A stretch of DNA of 64,000 bases, taken from an uncultured Bacilli bacterium. GTDB lineage: Bacteria; Bacillota_I; Bacilli_A; RF39; UBA660. The stretch's first letter is position 1, and the number at the start of each line of letters is the position of its first letter. This document shows, in pieces, positions 16,924 through 25,897 of the stretch. The position numbers and the translations under genes are program-made. The DNA lies in assembly GCA_934098525.1 (NCBI GenBank), contig CAKONZ010000003.1, forward strand, positions 70,689-134,688, given 5' to 3'. Below the pieces are notes generated by a model, which worked only from the letters and a program-made list of their open reading frames with translations, was not told where the DNA came from and made no database searches.

Positions 16924-18697
16924 TGATTCTAGTTTAGAAAAGATAAAAGATGCTAAAAGTACAATTAAAAGAATTGTTAAATATTTGAAGAAATATAAGT
17001 TTAAATTTATGTTAGTTTTATTTTTTATTGTTGCTTATATTACTTTTAATACTTTGATTTCTTTGATGCTTACACCGATTATTGATAATTATATTATTCC
17101 TCTTATTAAAGATTCTTCTAATAAAGTTTTACTTAGTGGATTGTTTAAACAAATATTGATTTTTTTAATATTTGTTATATGTGCTGCTTTGGCTCAATAT
17201 TTTCAATATTATACAATGGTTAAAATTGCTGCTTATACAGTTAGAGATATGCGAAGAGATTTATTTGATAAATTAATTGTTTTACCTATAAAGTATTATG
17301 ATACTCATCATAGTGGAGAATTAATGAGTAGAATTACTAATGATTTAGATAATGTTAGTACGTGTTTAAATTCAAGTATTGATCAAATAGTTTGTGCTGT
17401 TTTGAATGTAATAGTTACTTTGATAGTTATGATAAGTATTAGTCCTAAATTAACTTTAATAAGTGTTATTACTATTCCTGTTTTAATGATTGCTTCTATA
17501 ATAATTATGAAATTAACTACTAAACATTTTGAAAAGCAACAGAAATCATTAGGGGATTTAAATGGTTATATAGAGGAATATATTTCAGGACAAAAGGTTA
17601 TAAAGGCTTTTAATAAAGAAAAAGATGTTATTTCTGATTTTGATAAGTATAATTTAAATTTAAGAAGAGATGGATTTAAGGCTCAAGCTTATGGGTCTGT
17701 TATAATGCCTGTTATGATGTCTCTTAATAATATTTCTATTGCTATTATTTGTATTGTTTCAGGTATTATGGCTATAAAGGGAAAGATATCTATTGGAAAA
17801 ATTACTTCTTTTAATAAGTTTTCACGACAATTATCTGATCCAATTAATGAGATTTCTCAACAAATGAGTATTATACAATCAGCTTTAGCAGGAGCTGAAA
17901 GAGTTTTTGAAATTATGGATGAGAAGAAAGAGTTTGAAGGGTTGTCTTGTAATGAGAAATTAACTAATGTTAAGGGAAAAATATCTTTTGAGAGTGTTAA
18001 TTTTGGATATGATGATAAGCTGGTTCTTAAGAATTTTAATTTAAGTGTTAAACCAGGAGAAACAATTGCTATAGTTGGTCCTACTGGAGCTGGCAAAACA
18101 ACTATAATTAATTTACTTACACGTTTTTATGATACTAATAGTGGTAAAATTTTAATTGATGATAAGAATATTAAAGATGTTTCTGTTTATTCTTTGAGAA
18201 ATAATTTAGGTATTGTTTTACAAGATACTGTTTTGTTTTCAATGTCGGTTAAGGATAATTTACGATTTGGAAAGCTTAATGCTAGTGATGATGAGATTGT
18301 TAAGGCTTGTAAGTATGCTAATGCTGATAGTTTTATTACTAAGTTACCTTTAAAATATGATACTATTTTAAACGAAGATGTTAATAATTTATCTATAGGA
18401 CAGAAACAATTATTGAATATAGCTAGAGTTATTTTAAATAATCCAAAAATATTGATATTAGATGAAGCAACTTCTAATGTTGATACTAGGACAGAGTTAA
18501 AGATTAATGAAGCCATGGTTAGATTGATGAAGGGTAGAACTAGTTTTGTTATTGCTCATAGATTATCTACTATTAGAAATGCTGATAGAATTGTTGTTAT
18601 TAATGATGGAAGAATAGTAGAAATTGGTAATCATAGTGATTTGATAAAAAAGCGTGGTGTATATTTTAAGATGTATACTGGAATGTTTGAAGAATAG
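16916..18697 (+). CDS. ABC exporter half-transporter, catalytic-site subunit
   Basis: This 593-residue partner has membrane helices in about residues 30-330 and an ATPase domain near 360-590. Walker A is GPTGAGKTT, Walker B ILDEATSNVD keeps the catalytic Glu, but the ABC signature is LSIGQ in place of LSGGQ. Together with its partner this makes one intact and one degenerate ATP site, the known pattern of heterodimeric exporters. The start codon lies in the end of the first gene with AGGAGGTG upstream, which ensures stoichiometric synthesis. A terminator overlaps the stop codon. Confidence 0.92.
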   Translation: MHNDSSLEKIKDAKSTIKRIVKYLKKYKFKFMLVLFFIVAYITFNTLISLMLTPIIDNYIIPLIKDSSNKVLLSGLFKQILIFLIFVICAALAQYFQYYTMVKIAAYTVRDMRRDLFDKLIVLPIKYYDTHHSGELMSRITNDLDNVSTCLNSSIDQIVCAVLNVIVTLIVMISISPKLTLISVITIPVLMIASIIIMKLTTKHFEKQQKSLGDLNGYIEEYISGQKVIKAFNKEKDVISDFDKYNLNLRRDGFKAQAYGSVIMPVMMSLNNISIAIICIVSGIMAIKGKISIGKITSFNKFSRQLSDPINEISQQMSIIQSALAGAERVFEIMDEKKEFEGLSCNEKLTNVKGKISFESVNFGYDDKLVLKNFNLSVKPGETIAIVGPTGAGKTTIINLLTRFYDTNSGKILIDDKNIKDVSVYSLRNNLGIVLQDTVLFSMSVKDNLRFGKLNASDDEIVKACKYANADSFITKLPLKYDTILNEDVNNLSIGQKQLLNIARVILNNPKILILDEATSNVDTRTELKINEAMVRLMKGRTSFVIAHRLSTIRNADRIVVINDGRIVEIGNHSDLIKKRGVYFKMYTGMFEE

Positions 18698-18716
18698 TTT
18701 GCTATTCTTTTTTTTA
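18691..18716 (+). terminator. Terminator after the ABC exporter pair
   Basis: AGAATAG and CTATTCT form a 7-bp stem with a TTTG loop followed by eight T; the TAG stop is in the stem. Confidence 0.85.
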
Positions 18717-18791
18717 TATAATTTTCACAAAAATGACATATTATTTTAACTATTTATATGTTATAATTTATAATAGTTAGGAGTGTAAGGT

Positions 18792-19745
18792 ATGGGTGCT
18801 AAGACTTTTAAAACATTAAATGAACAAATCGATATAATGCGTAATAAAGGACTTGTTATTGACAATGAAAAGTACGCTAAGGAGGTTTTGCTTAGAGAAA
18901 ATTATTTCTTTCTTAATGGTTATAGACATATTTTTTTGAAATCTGCTAATAATAAAGTTTTTATAGATGGAACAAAGTTTGAAGAGATGTATAGTTTGTT
19001 TTTATTTGATAGAAAACTAAGGAATATTTTATTTAAGAATATACTTATTATAGAAAATAATTTGAAGTCTATTATTTCTTATCAGTTATCAAAAAAATAT
19101 GGTATAAAAGAACACCAATATTTAAATCCTTCTAATTTTAATTATACTCATGAAAAAAAGAAGCAAGTTACAGATTTACTTGGAAAAATGAAAAGGCAGA
19201 TACGTAATAATGCCACTCAACATTCTGCTACACAGCATTATGTTGAAAATTATGGCTATATTCCTTTGTGGGTTGCAGTTAAAGTTTTATCTTTTGGTAT
19301 AGTTACGGAACTTTTTACCATATTAAAGAAGGAGGATCAATACGAAATTGTTGATTTTTATAATGTTGATATAAAAGATTTTATTAATTATACTGCTCTT
19401 TTATCTAATTATAGAAATCTTTGTGCTCATGAAGATATAGTTTTTTCTAATAGGACACAAAAATATATAGATGATACAAAATATCATAGATTATTAAATA
19501 TTAGTTTACTTGATAATGAATATATATATGGAAGAAATGATTTGTTTGCTTTAATTATTATTTTAAAGTGTATGCTTAAAGATGATGAGTTTAAGGATTT
19601 AGCATTAGAGATTAATGGAGCTTTGAATAATTTAGAATTTAATTTGAGAAGTATTCCTATAAATAAGGTTTTAGATTATATGGGATTTCCTGATAATTGG
19701 AAAGACTTGATAGATATAAGAAAAGAGGAGATTTTTAATGAATAA
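18792..19745 (+). CDS. Abi_2 (AbiD/AbiF-like) HEPN protein
   Basis: The 317-residue protein resembles the Abi_2 family of abortive-infection proteins: the N-terminal KTLNEQIDIMRNKGL is followed by LRENYFFLNGYRHIF, then FDRKLRNILFKNILIIENNL, YGYIPLWVAVKVLSFG, and YRNLCAHEDIVFSNR. The RNxCAH...R part fits the Rx4-6H motif of HEPN ribonucleases, at about residues 212-226. Known members block phage growth, but chromosomal copies of unknown role are common. A TATAAT box is at 18762-18767. Its end overlaps the HtrA gene by 8 bases, so the two are co-translated. No antitoxin is adjacent. Confidence 0.82.
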   Translation: MGAKTFKTLNEQIDIMRNKGLVIDNEKYAKEVLLRENYFFLNGYRHIFLKSANNKVFIDGTKFEEMYSLFLFDRKLRNILFKNILIIENNLKSIISYQLSKKYGIKEHQYLNPSNFNYTHEKKKQVTDLLGKMKRQIRNNATQHSATQHYVENYGYIPLWVAVKVLSFGIVTELFTILKKEDQYEIVDFYNVDIKDFINYTALLSNYRNLCAHEDIVFSNRTQKYIDDTKYHRLLNISLLDNEYIYGRNDLFALIIILKCMLKDDEFKDLALEINGALNNLEFNLRSIPINKVLDYMGFPDNWKDLIDIRKEEIFNE

Positions 19746-20844
19746 AAACAATAATTTGATACTTTATATTTTAGTTTTTTTCTTAGGTGTTGGTTGCACT
19801 ATAGGAGGAATATATAATTTTAGAGGTGTTTTGTTTGGAGGAGGTTCTTCATCTAAGGGAGCTTGTTATACTTCTTGTGAAAATAAAGTAACAATTGATG
19901 ATAAAGGTATTAGTTCTGCGGTTGATAAGGTTTATGATGCTGTAGTTATTGTTAAGAATTATCAAAATGATAAATTGTATTCTACTGGTACTGGTTTTAT
20001 TTATAAAGTGGATTCAAAAAATGGGTATTTGATTACAAATTATCATGTTATTAGTGGTGGTACTAAACTTGTTATTACTATGAGTGATGGTGAAGATGTT
20101 GATGCTAGTTTAGCTGGTGGTGATCAATATTTAGATATTGCAGTTTTGAAAATTGCTAAGGATAAAGTTAAAAAAATAGCTGAGTTTGGAAGTAGTGAAG
20201 ATGCTAAACTCGGTGATACTGTGTTTACTATTGGAACTCCTATTGATACTCAATATAGTAATACTGTAACAAGAGGAGTGCTTTCTGGAAAAGATAGATT
20301 AGTTTCTGTTGCTGTTTCTAATAGTAATGTTGAAGATTATGTTATGAAGGTTTTACAAACAGATGCTTCTATTAATCCTGGTAATAGTGGAGGACCTTTA
20401 TTAAATTCTAATGGTGAAGTTATAGGTGTTAATTCTTTGAAATTGGTTGAAAATGAAGTTGAAGGAATGGGATTTGCTATTGCTATTGAAAATGTTGAGA
20501 AACATTTATCTGATTTAGAGTTGGGTAAACAAATAGAAAGACCTTATTTAGGAATATCTATGTTAAATGTTGGAGATACTTATGCATTATATAATAGTGG
20601 TATTGTAGTTGATTCTAAGATTACTAGTGGTGTTGTAGTTGTTGATGTTGCTTCGGCTTCATCAGTAGATAAGGTTTTGAAGAAAGGTGATATTATTACA
20701 AAAATTGATAATGAAAAAGTTGATAATTTAGCATATTTAAGATATGAATTATATAAACATAATATTGGTGATAAAATTAAAATTACTTATATTAGAAATA
20801 ATAAGGAATATACTTCTGAAGTTACATTAAAGGCTAATAAATAG
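19738..20844 (+). CDS. htrA: HtrA/DegP-like membrane-anchored serine protease
   Basis: The 368-residue protein has one N-terminal membrane helix (about residues 5-27), a trypsin-like domain and a C-terminal PDZ domain (about 275-365). The catalytic triad is visible: His in TNYHVISGG, Asp in YLDIAVLKI and Ser in NPGNSGGPLL. Such proteases act outside the membrane on misfolded proteins. The linker contains GGGSSSKGACYTSCE, with two Cys that might form a disulfide. The start overlaps the upstream HEPN gene and has GAGGAGA upstream. No CssRS-type regulatory genes are nearby. Confidence 0.92.
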   Translation: MNKNNNLILYILVFFLGVGCTIGGIYNFRGVLFGGGSSSKGACYTSCENKVTIDDKGISSAVDKVYDAVVIVKNYQNDKLYSTGTGFIYKVDSKNGYLITNYHVISGGTKLVITMSDGEDVDASLAGGDQYLDIAVLKIAKDKVKKIAEFGSSEDAKLGDTVFTIGTPIDTQYSNTVTRGVLSGKDRLVSVAVSNSNVEDYVMKVLQTDASINPGNSGGPLLNSNGEVIGVNSLKLVENEVEGMGFAIAIENVEKHLSDLELGKQIERPYLGISMLNVGDTYALYNSGIVVDSKITSGVVVVDVASASSVDKVLKKGDIITKIDNEKVDNLAYLRYELYKHNIGDKIKITYIRNNKEYTSEVTLKANK

Positions 20845-20850
20845 TTATTA

Positions 20851-20878
20851 TTGACAAAATTTATTTTAATGTTAAAAT
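20851..20878 (+). promoter_or_regulatory. Promoter of the aspS T-box leader
   Basis: TTGACA at 20851-20856 with TAAAAT at 20873-20878 (16-base spacer). A perfect TATAAT at 20878-20883 has a 21-base spacer and is less likely. Confidence 0.75.
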
Positions 20879-20889
20879 ATAATTATATT

Positions 20890-21080
20890 ATTTGTTTGAA
20901 GGAGTAATTATTTGATATTTTTTAGAGAGCTAATGTTGGTGAAAATTAGTAAGTAGATAATAATGAAGACATCAAACGCTAAATAATCGTATATCTGCGT
21001 TAAAGTGAAGAGTATAGAAAATCTATAAAATAAGGTGGTACCGCGAGTTTTTTCGCCCTTATGTTATGGATTTTTTTATT
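20890..21080 (+). promoter_or_regulatory. T-box leader, aspartate-specific
   Basis: The T-box sequence AAGGTGGTACCGCG is at 21032-21045. Upstream, the Stem I elements AGAGAG and GTTGGTGAAAA are visible. In the predicted specifier loop, GAAGACATCA, the codon GAC (20968-20970) is Asp, and the flanking ATCAAA pairs with TTTGAT near the leader start. It should sense uncharged tRNA-Asp and control aspS. The antiterminator helix (GCGA with TCGC, AAGG with CCTT) extends as one long stem to 21069, followed by seven T; no separate competing terminator is obvious. Confidence 0.9.
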
Positions 21081-21093
21081 TAAAGGAGGATTT

Positions 21094-22845
21094 ATGAAAA
21101 CTATTAATAATACAGATTTAACAATTAAAAATGTAGGTGAAAATGTAACTTTATATGGTTGGGTTCAAAAGATTAGAAATTTGGGAGGTTTATTATTTAT
21201 TGATTTAAGAGATAGAAGTGGTATTATTCAATTAGCTATTAAACCTGATAATGATTATTATGATCTTGCTAATAGTTTGAAAAATGAGTATGTAATTAAA
21301 GTTAATGGAATAGTTGTTGAGAGGGAAAATAAGAATAGTAATATTGAAACAGGTGATATTGAGATTAATGTTTTGTCTATTGAACAAATAAATAAAAGTG
21401 CTGAGTTACCTTTTAGTATTTCTGATGATACTACCGCTTTGGAGGATACAAGACTAAAATATAGATATCTTGATTTAAGAAGAAAAAATATTCAAAGTAA
21501 TTTAATTTTACGTCATAAGGTCAATATGATTGCAAGAAATTATTTATCTAGTTTAGGTTTTATCGAGATAGAAACTCCTATTTTGTGTAAGAGTACACCT
21601 GAGGGGGCTAGGGATTATTTGGTTCCTTCAAGAATGTTTAAGGGTAAGTTTTATGCTTTACCACAATCTCCACAAATATATAAACAATTACTTATGATAG
21701 GTGGAATGGAGAAGTATTTTCAAATAGCTAGATGTTTTAGAGATGAGGATTTAAGAGCTGATAGACAACCTGAATTTACACAAATTGATATCGAGATGAG
21801 CTTTGCTTCTGAAGAAGATATTTGGGGTGTTACTGAAGGTCTTATGGGCAAGATTTTTAAGGATTTAAAGAATGTTACATTAGATAAATTTCCTAGAGTA
21901 CCTTATGTTGAGTGTATAGATAAGTATGGTAGTGATAAACCAGATACTCGCTTTGGCTGTGAGATTAATGATATAACAAGTATTTTTGGTAATACTTGCT
22001 TTACCATATTTAAAGATACAATAAATAATAATGGTATTATAAATGCAATTGTTATTAATAATAAGGCTGATAGTTTTTCTAGAAAAGATATTGATAAATT
22101 AGGAGAGTTTGTTAAAATATATGGTGCTAAAGCATTAGCATATTTGAAGTTTGATGATAATGAATTCTCAGGCTCAATTGCTAAGTTTTTAACTGAATCT
22201 GAAAAGCAGGAACTTGTTGATAGGCTTGGTCTTTCTAATAATGATATAGTATTTGTTATTGCTGATAAGAAAAAGATTGTTAAACAAGCACTTGGTGCTC
22301 TTCGTTTGAAACTTGGAAATGAGTTAAATTTAATTGATAAGTCTAAGTATAATTTTTTATGGGTTACTAATTTTCCAATGTTTGAGTATAGCGAAGAGGA
22401 ACATAGATATGTAGCAGCTCATCATCCTTTTACTGCTCCGAATGAAGAAGATATTGATAAATTACTTACTGATAAAGAAAATTGTTATTCTAGAGCGTAT
22501 GATTTAGTTCTTAATGGGTATGAATTGCTTAGTGGTTCGGTTCGTATTCATGATGAAGAAACACAAGCTAAAGTTTTTGAAGCTATTGGTATGACTTTAG
22601 AAGAAGCAAAGGATAAATTTGGATTCTTTTTAGAGGCATTTAAATATGGGGCTCCTAATCATTGTGGTGTTGGTATTGGTTTAGAAAGACTTGTTATGAT
22701 TTTGGCAGATACTGATAATATAAGAGATGTAGTGGCTTTTCCTAAAACTGCAAGTGCTTCATGTTTAATGAGTGAATGTCCTAATGTTGTTAGTGATAAA
22801 CAATTAAAAGATTTAGGTATTGAAACAAAAAAAATTGGAAGTTAA
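21094..22845 (+). CDS. aspS: Aspartyl-tRNA synthetase
   Basis: This class II synthetase charges tRNA-Asp; 583 residues is typical of the bacterial (GAD-domain) form. An N-terminal OB domain (VTLYGWVQKIRNLGGLLFID) is followed by the catalytic core with motif 2 (FRDEDLRADRQPEFTQID) and motif 3 (GVGIGLERLVMIL). A GAD insertion lies between about residues 270 and 400. ATG 21094 is chosen since AAAGGAGG precedes it; an upstream in-frame ATG at 21061 lies in the leader. The T-box upstream reads Asp, which agrees with the product. Confidence 0.97.
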   Translation: MKTINNTDLTIKNVGENVTLYGWVQKIRNLGGLLFIDLRDRSGIIQLAIKPDNDYYDLANSLKNEYVIKVNGIVVERENKNSNIETGDIEINVLSIEQINKSAELPFSISDDTTALEDTRLKYRYLDLRRKNIQSNLILRHKVNMIARNYLSSLGFIEIETPILCKSTPEGARDYLVPSRMFKGKFYALPQSPQIYKQLLMIGGMEKYFQIARCFRDEDLRADRQPEFTQIDIEMSFASEEDIWGVTEGLMGKIFKDLKNVTLDKFPRVPYVECIDKYGSDKPDTRFGCEINDITSIFGNTCFTIFKDTINNNGIINAIVINNKADSFSRKDIDKLGEFVKIYGAKALAYLKFDDNEFSGSIAKFLTESEKQELVDRLGLSNNDIVFVIADKKKIVKQALGALRLKLGNELNLIDKSKYNFLWVTNFPMFEYSEEEHRYVAAHHPFTAPNEEDIDKLLTDKENCYSRAYDLVLNGYELLSGSVRIHDEETQAKVFEAIGMTLEEAKDKFGFFLEAFKYGAPNHCGVGIGLERLVMILADTDNIRDVVAFPKTASASCLMSECPNVVSDKQLKDLGIETKKIGS

Positions 22846-22858
22846 ATTCCAATTTTTC
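22829..22858. terminator. Bidirectional terminator between aspS and the sigma factor gene
   Basis: AAAAATTGGAA and TTCCAATTTTT form an 11-bp stem; both strands end in T runs. Both stop codons lie within it. Confidence 0.88.
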
Positions 22859-24218
22859 TTTTTATTACTCTTTCAATAATAGATATTTTATTTAATTTTT
22901 CTAAGATCCTTTTTTCGATAAGTCTGATTCTTTCAGATGTTACGTTGAACATAAGACCTAGTTCGTTTAGTGTATATATTTTTTGAGTATTGTAAAGTTT
23001 TGAAATGGTTTCAATATTATTTAGTTTTAATTCTTTACAAAAATCTTCAAAAGTAATAAATTCATTAAATTTTAGACCAAATCTTGCACAAATAATGATT
23101 TTTTCTTTATTATTTAGCGTTGATAAATATCTTTTAACATCATCTGTGTTTTCAAGTTCTTCTGCTATGTTGATTGTAGTATCTGGTATTTTATTATAAT
23201 ATATGTTTCCTTCTGTTTCAGTTTTGTTATTTTCTTTTGGTTTAATACTTTCATCAAGTGAACTTATTTTTATAAATTGGTTTGTTATTTTATTAGTTTT
23301 TATTTCAAAATTAACTTTTTTGTCTATTTCTTCATTACTTTTTATTTTGTTTCGTTTTTCATCTTTTAATTTTTCTATTAAGATAGATTCAGGTAGTTGT
23401 TTACTTGTTTGTAAATAGTATGCATCTTCTAGTTCTTTAATTTTATTGTTTATTTCTTGAGCATGAACTGGTATTCTTACTACACTTATTTGATTTTGTA
23501 GACCTCTTTTAATACTTTGTTTTATCCACCATGTAGCGTATGTTGCAAATCTAAAACCGTATTCACCATTATAATAATTAATTGCTTTAATTAGTCCTAA
23601 ATTTCCTTCTTCTATTAAATCTAATATTGATACTCTTGTGTTAATATAGCTTTTTGCTATTTTTACTACTAGTTTTAAATTTGCTTCTATAAATTTATTT
23701 CTATATGTTAAATAATCAATTTGTATATCTAATTTTTTTAATAGGGTAGTGTTATTGGGATCAATATTTTTTAGCTGTTCTCTTTGTTTCTTTCTTTCAC
23801 TTATATTGGTTGATGTTTTATTAATTTCAAATCCTAATTGTAGTAATTCATTATTTAGGGTGTTATTATTTATATTTAGTTCTTCTTTTTCTTGTAATAG
23901 TTTTTGGATTTTTTTTGAATATAATATTTCTTCTTCTTTTGTTAATAATTTTATTTTAGATGCTTCTTTATAATATGTTAATAGTAGATTATTATAAATA
24001 GTTTTTTCATATTCTGTTTCTATTTCATTTTCATTTTTTATATTAAAAAAGAATGCTATTTTTTTAATATTATCAAAATTTTTTTTGTTTTTTTCAATAT
24101 ATTTATCAAAGTATTTATTTATTTTTTCTTTTCCGTATTTTGAAATTAATTTGTTGTAAAAGTTAATATCTATTTTTTCTAAGGTGTTTATGGTATTTTC
24201 AAATTCTTTGTATTTCAT
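22842..24218 (-). CDS. Divergent RpoD-family sigma-70 factor
   Basis: The 458-residue protein carries sigma regions 2 to 4. Region 2 has NLKLVVKIAKSY, DLIEEGNLGLIKAI and FATYATWWIKQSIKRGL; region 3 begins VRIPVH; region 4.2 has YTLNELGLMFNVTSERIRLI. The N-terminal 100 residues are unlike region 1.1, and a coiled, Asn/Lys-rich insert of roughly 65 residues splits region 1.2 from 2.1. It could be the main or an alternative sigma; the divergence from the usual RpoD core favours a paralogue. The start has only GGGGG as a ribosome binding site. A good promoter (TTGACT, TATAAT) lies upstream on the minus strand. Confidence 0.88.
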   Translation of the reverse strand: MKYKEFENTINTLEKIDINFYNKLISKYGKEKINKYFDKYIEKNKKNFDNIKKIAFFFNIKNENEIETEYEKTIYNNLLLTYYKEASKIKLLTKEEEILYSKKIQKLLQEKEELNINNNTLNNELLQLGFEINKTSTNISERKKQREQLKNIDPNNTTLLKKLDIQIDYLTYRNKFIEANLKLVVKIAKSYINTRVSILDLIEEGNLGLIKAINYYNGEYGFRFATYATWWIKQSIKRGLQNQISVVRIPVHAQEINNKIKELEDAYYLQTSKQLPESILIEKLKDEKRNKIKSNEEIDKKVNFEIKTNKITNQFIKISSLDESIKPKENNKTETEGNIYYNKIPDTTINIAEELENTDDVKRYLSTLNNKEKIIICARFGLKFNEFITFEDFCKELKLNNIETISKLYNTQKIYTLNELGLMFNVTSERIRLIEKRILEKLNKISIIERVIKRKIGI

Positions 24219-24248
24219 GTTTTTCCCCCGTTTGTTAAAAGCACTGAA

Positions 24249-24277
24249 ATTATATCATAAATTTTAGTATTAGTCAA
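24249..24277 (-). promoter_or_regulatory. Promoter of the sigma factor gene
   Basis: On the minus strand, TTGACT (24277-24272) and TATAAT (24254-24249) are separated by 17 bases. The start codon is about 30 bases downstream. Confidence 0.85.
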
Positions 24278-24335
24278 TTTTTGTTATTTTTCTTAGGTGT
24301 TATTTTGGTATAATTATTTTAGGAGATGATTATAT

Positions 24336-25133
24336 ATGAAAACAGTTGTTATTACTGGTTCTTTTAGGGGATTAGGTTTTGAAATGGCTAAGGTTTTTAG
24401 AAAGAAAGATTTTAATGTTGTTATATGCGATGTTGCTGGTGATTTTTTAGATAGTAGTAAGAATGAGTTGTTGAAAGTAAGTGGTAATGGAGAGGTTCTT
24501 GCTTTGTTATGTGATGTTACTAAGAGTGCTGATATTGATAAACTTATATCTGATGTTTTGAAAAAGTTTGATAGTATTGATATTTGGGTTAATAATGCTG
24601 GTGTTAATCAACCAAATAACGCTATATGGGAGCTTAATTATAGTGATGTTAATAAATTGATAGATATTGATTTAAAGGGCACTATATACGCCTCTATGGC
24701 TGTAATTAAACATATGATAGAACAAGGTAGTGGGGCAATATATAATGTAGAAGGTCATGGTAGTAATGATAATGTTATTTTAGGTTTAAGTTTGTATGGT
24801 ACTAGTAAAAGGGCAGTTACTTATTTTACAGAGGCTTTAGCTAAGGAAATAGAAATAAGAAAGTTACCTATTTTAATTGGTAAATTAAGTCCTGGAATAA
24901 TGATTACTAATTTTATTCAACATGCTTTGGGAGATAGAAAAATAGAATTAGATGATAAGACTAAGAATATCTATAATATTCTTGGAGATTATCCTTCAGT
25001 AATAGCAGAATTTTTGGTAAATAATATGATTAATAATAAAAAAAATAATGTTAAGTTTAATTGGTTGACTAATAGGAGAGTTTTTGGTAAATTTATCAGT
25101 TCTTTATTTAATAAAAGAAACTTTTTTGATTAG
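24336..25133 (+). CDS. Short-chain dehydrogenase/reductase (SDR)
   Basis: This second SDR has 265 residues and is only distantly like the one at 12.6 kb. It has TGSFRGLG at residues 7-14 (a variant of TGxxxGIG), VNNAGVN, and YGTSKRAV as YxxxK. The usual catalytic Ser position reads VEGHGSND, so the active-site Ser is uncertain. The substrate is unknown. A TATAAT box at 24309-24314 and the ribosome binding site TAGGAGATG precede the ATG. It is transcribed divergently from the sigma gene. Confidence 0.82.
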   Translation: MKTVVITGSFRGLGFEMAKVFRKKDFNVVICDVAGDFLDSSKNELLKVSGNGEVLALLCDVTKSADIDKLISDVLKKFDSIDIWVNNAGVNQPNNAIWELNYSDVNKLIDIDLKGTIYASMAVIKHMIEQGSGAIYNVEGHGSNDNVILGLSLYGTSKRAVTYFTEALAKEIEIRKLPILIGKLSPGIMITNFIQHALGDRKIELDDKTKNIYNILGDYPSVIAEFLVNNMINNKKNNVKFNWLTNRRVFGKFISSLFNKRNFFD

Positions 25134-25213
25134 GATATTATGTTTTTTAATTCTTAAAATATATACTTTTAATATTTTTTGATATAGAATATAATTATAA
25201 ATAGGAGGATGTT

Positions 25214-25897
25214 ATGAAGAATATAAGAAATGTATTATGGGGAGTAATTTTGGTTGTAGTAGGAGTTATTATAGCATGTAATTCTTTAGGTTTGACTAAT
25301 ATTGATATTTTATTTAAAGGATGGTGGACATTATTTATTATTGTTCCATGTTTTATTAATTTATTTAATGATAATGATAAAACTGGTAGTTTAATTGGAA
25401 TATTAATAGGAGTAATGCTATTATTGGGAAGCAGAGGTATAATTAATTTTGATATGATATGGAAGTTAATATTACCAATTATTATTATAATTGTAGGTTT
25501 GTCATTGATATTTAAAGATTTATTCAATTCTGAAATATCAAAGAAGATTTCTAGTTTAAATAAGAATAATAATAATGAATCATGTTGTGCTACTTTTTCT
25601 GGACAAAAGTTAAATTTTGGTAATAAGAAATTTACTGGTGCTAATTTAGATGCTATATTTGGTGGTGTTGAATATGATTTGAGAGATGCAAAAATAACTA
25701 GTGATGTTGTTATTAATACTTCTTCTATATTTGGTGGTATAGATATTTTTGTTCCTGATGATGTCAATGTAGAAGTTAGATCTACTTCTATGTTTGGAGG
25801 TGTTGATAATAAGAAAAAGGCTACTTCCTCAGAAGATAAAAAATATACAGTATATATTAATGCTTTTTGTATATTTGGTGGTGTTGATATAAAATGA
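25214..25897 (+). CDS. LiaF-like membrane protein
   Basis: The 227-residue protein has four N-terminal membrane segments (residues about 8-110, with GWWTLFIIVPC) and a soluble C-terminal domain with repeated IFGGV/MFGGV motifs, typical of LiaF and cell-wall antibiotic response proteins. LiaF restrains the LiaRS two-component system, but no such system is adjacent, so the role is inferred only from the family. TATAAT at 25190-25195 and AGGAGGAT precede the ATG. Its TGA overlaps the ATG of the next gene. Confidence 0.82.
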   Translation: MKNIRNVLWGVILVVVGVIIACNSLGLTNIDILFKGWWTLFIIVPCFINLFNDNDKTGSLIGILIGVMLLLGSRGIINFDMIWKLILPIIIIIVGLSLIFKDLFNSEISKKISSLNKNNNNESCCATFSGQKLNFGNKKFTGANLDAIFGGVEYDLRDAKITSDVVINTSSIFGGIDIFVPDDVNVEVRSTSMFGGVDNKKKATSSEDKKYTVYINAFCIFGGVDIK

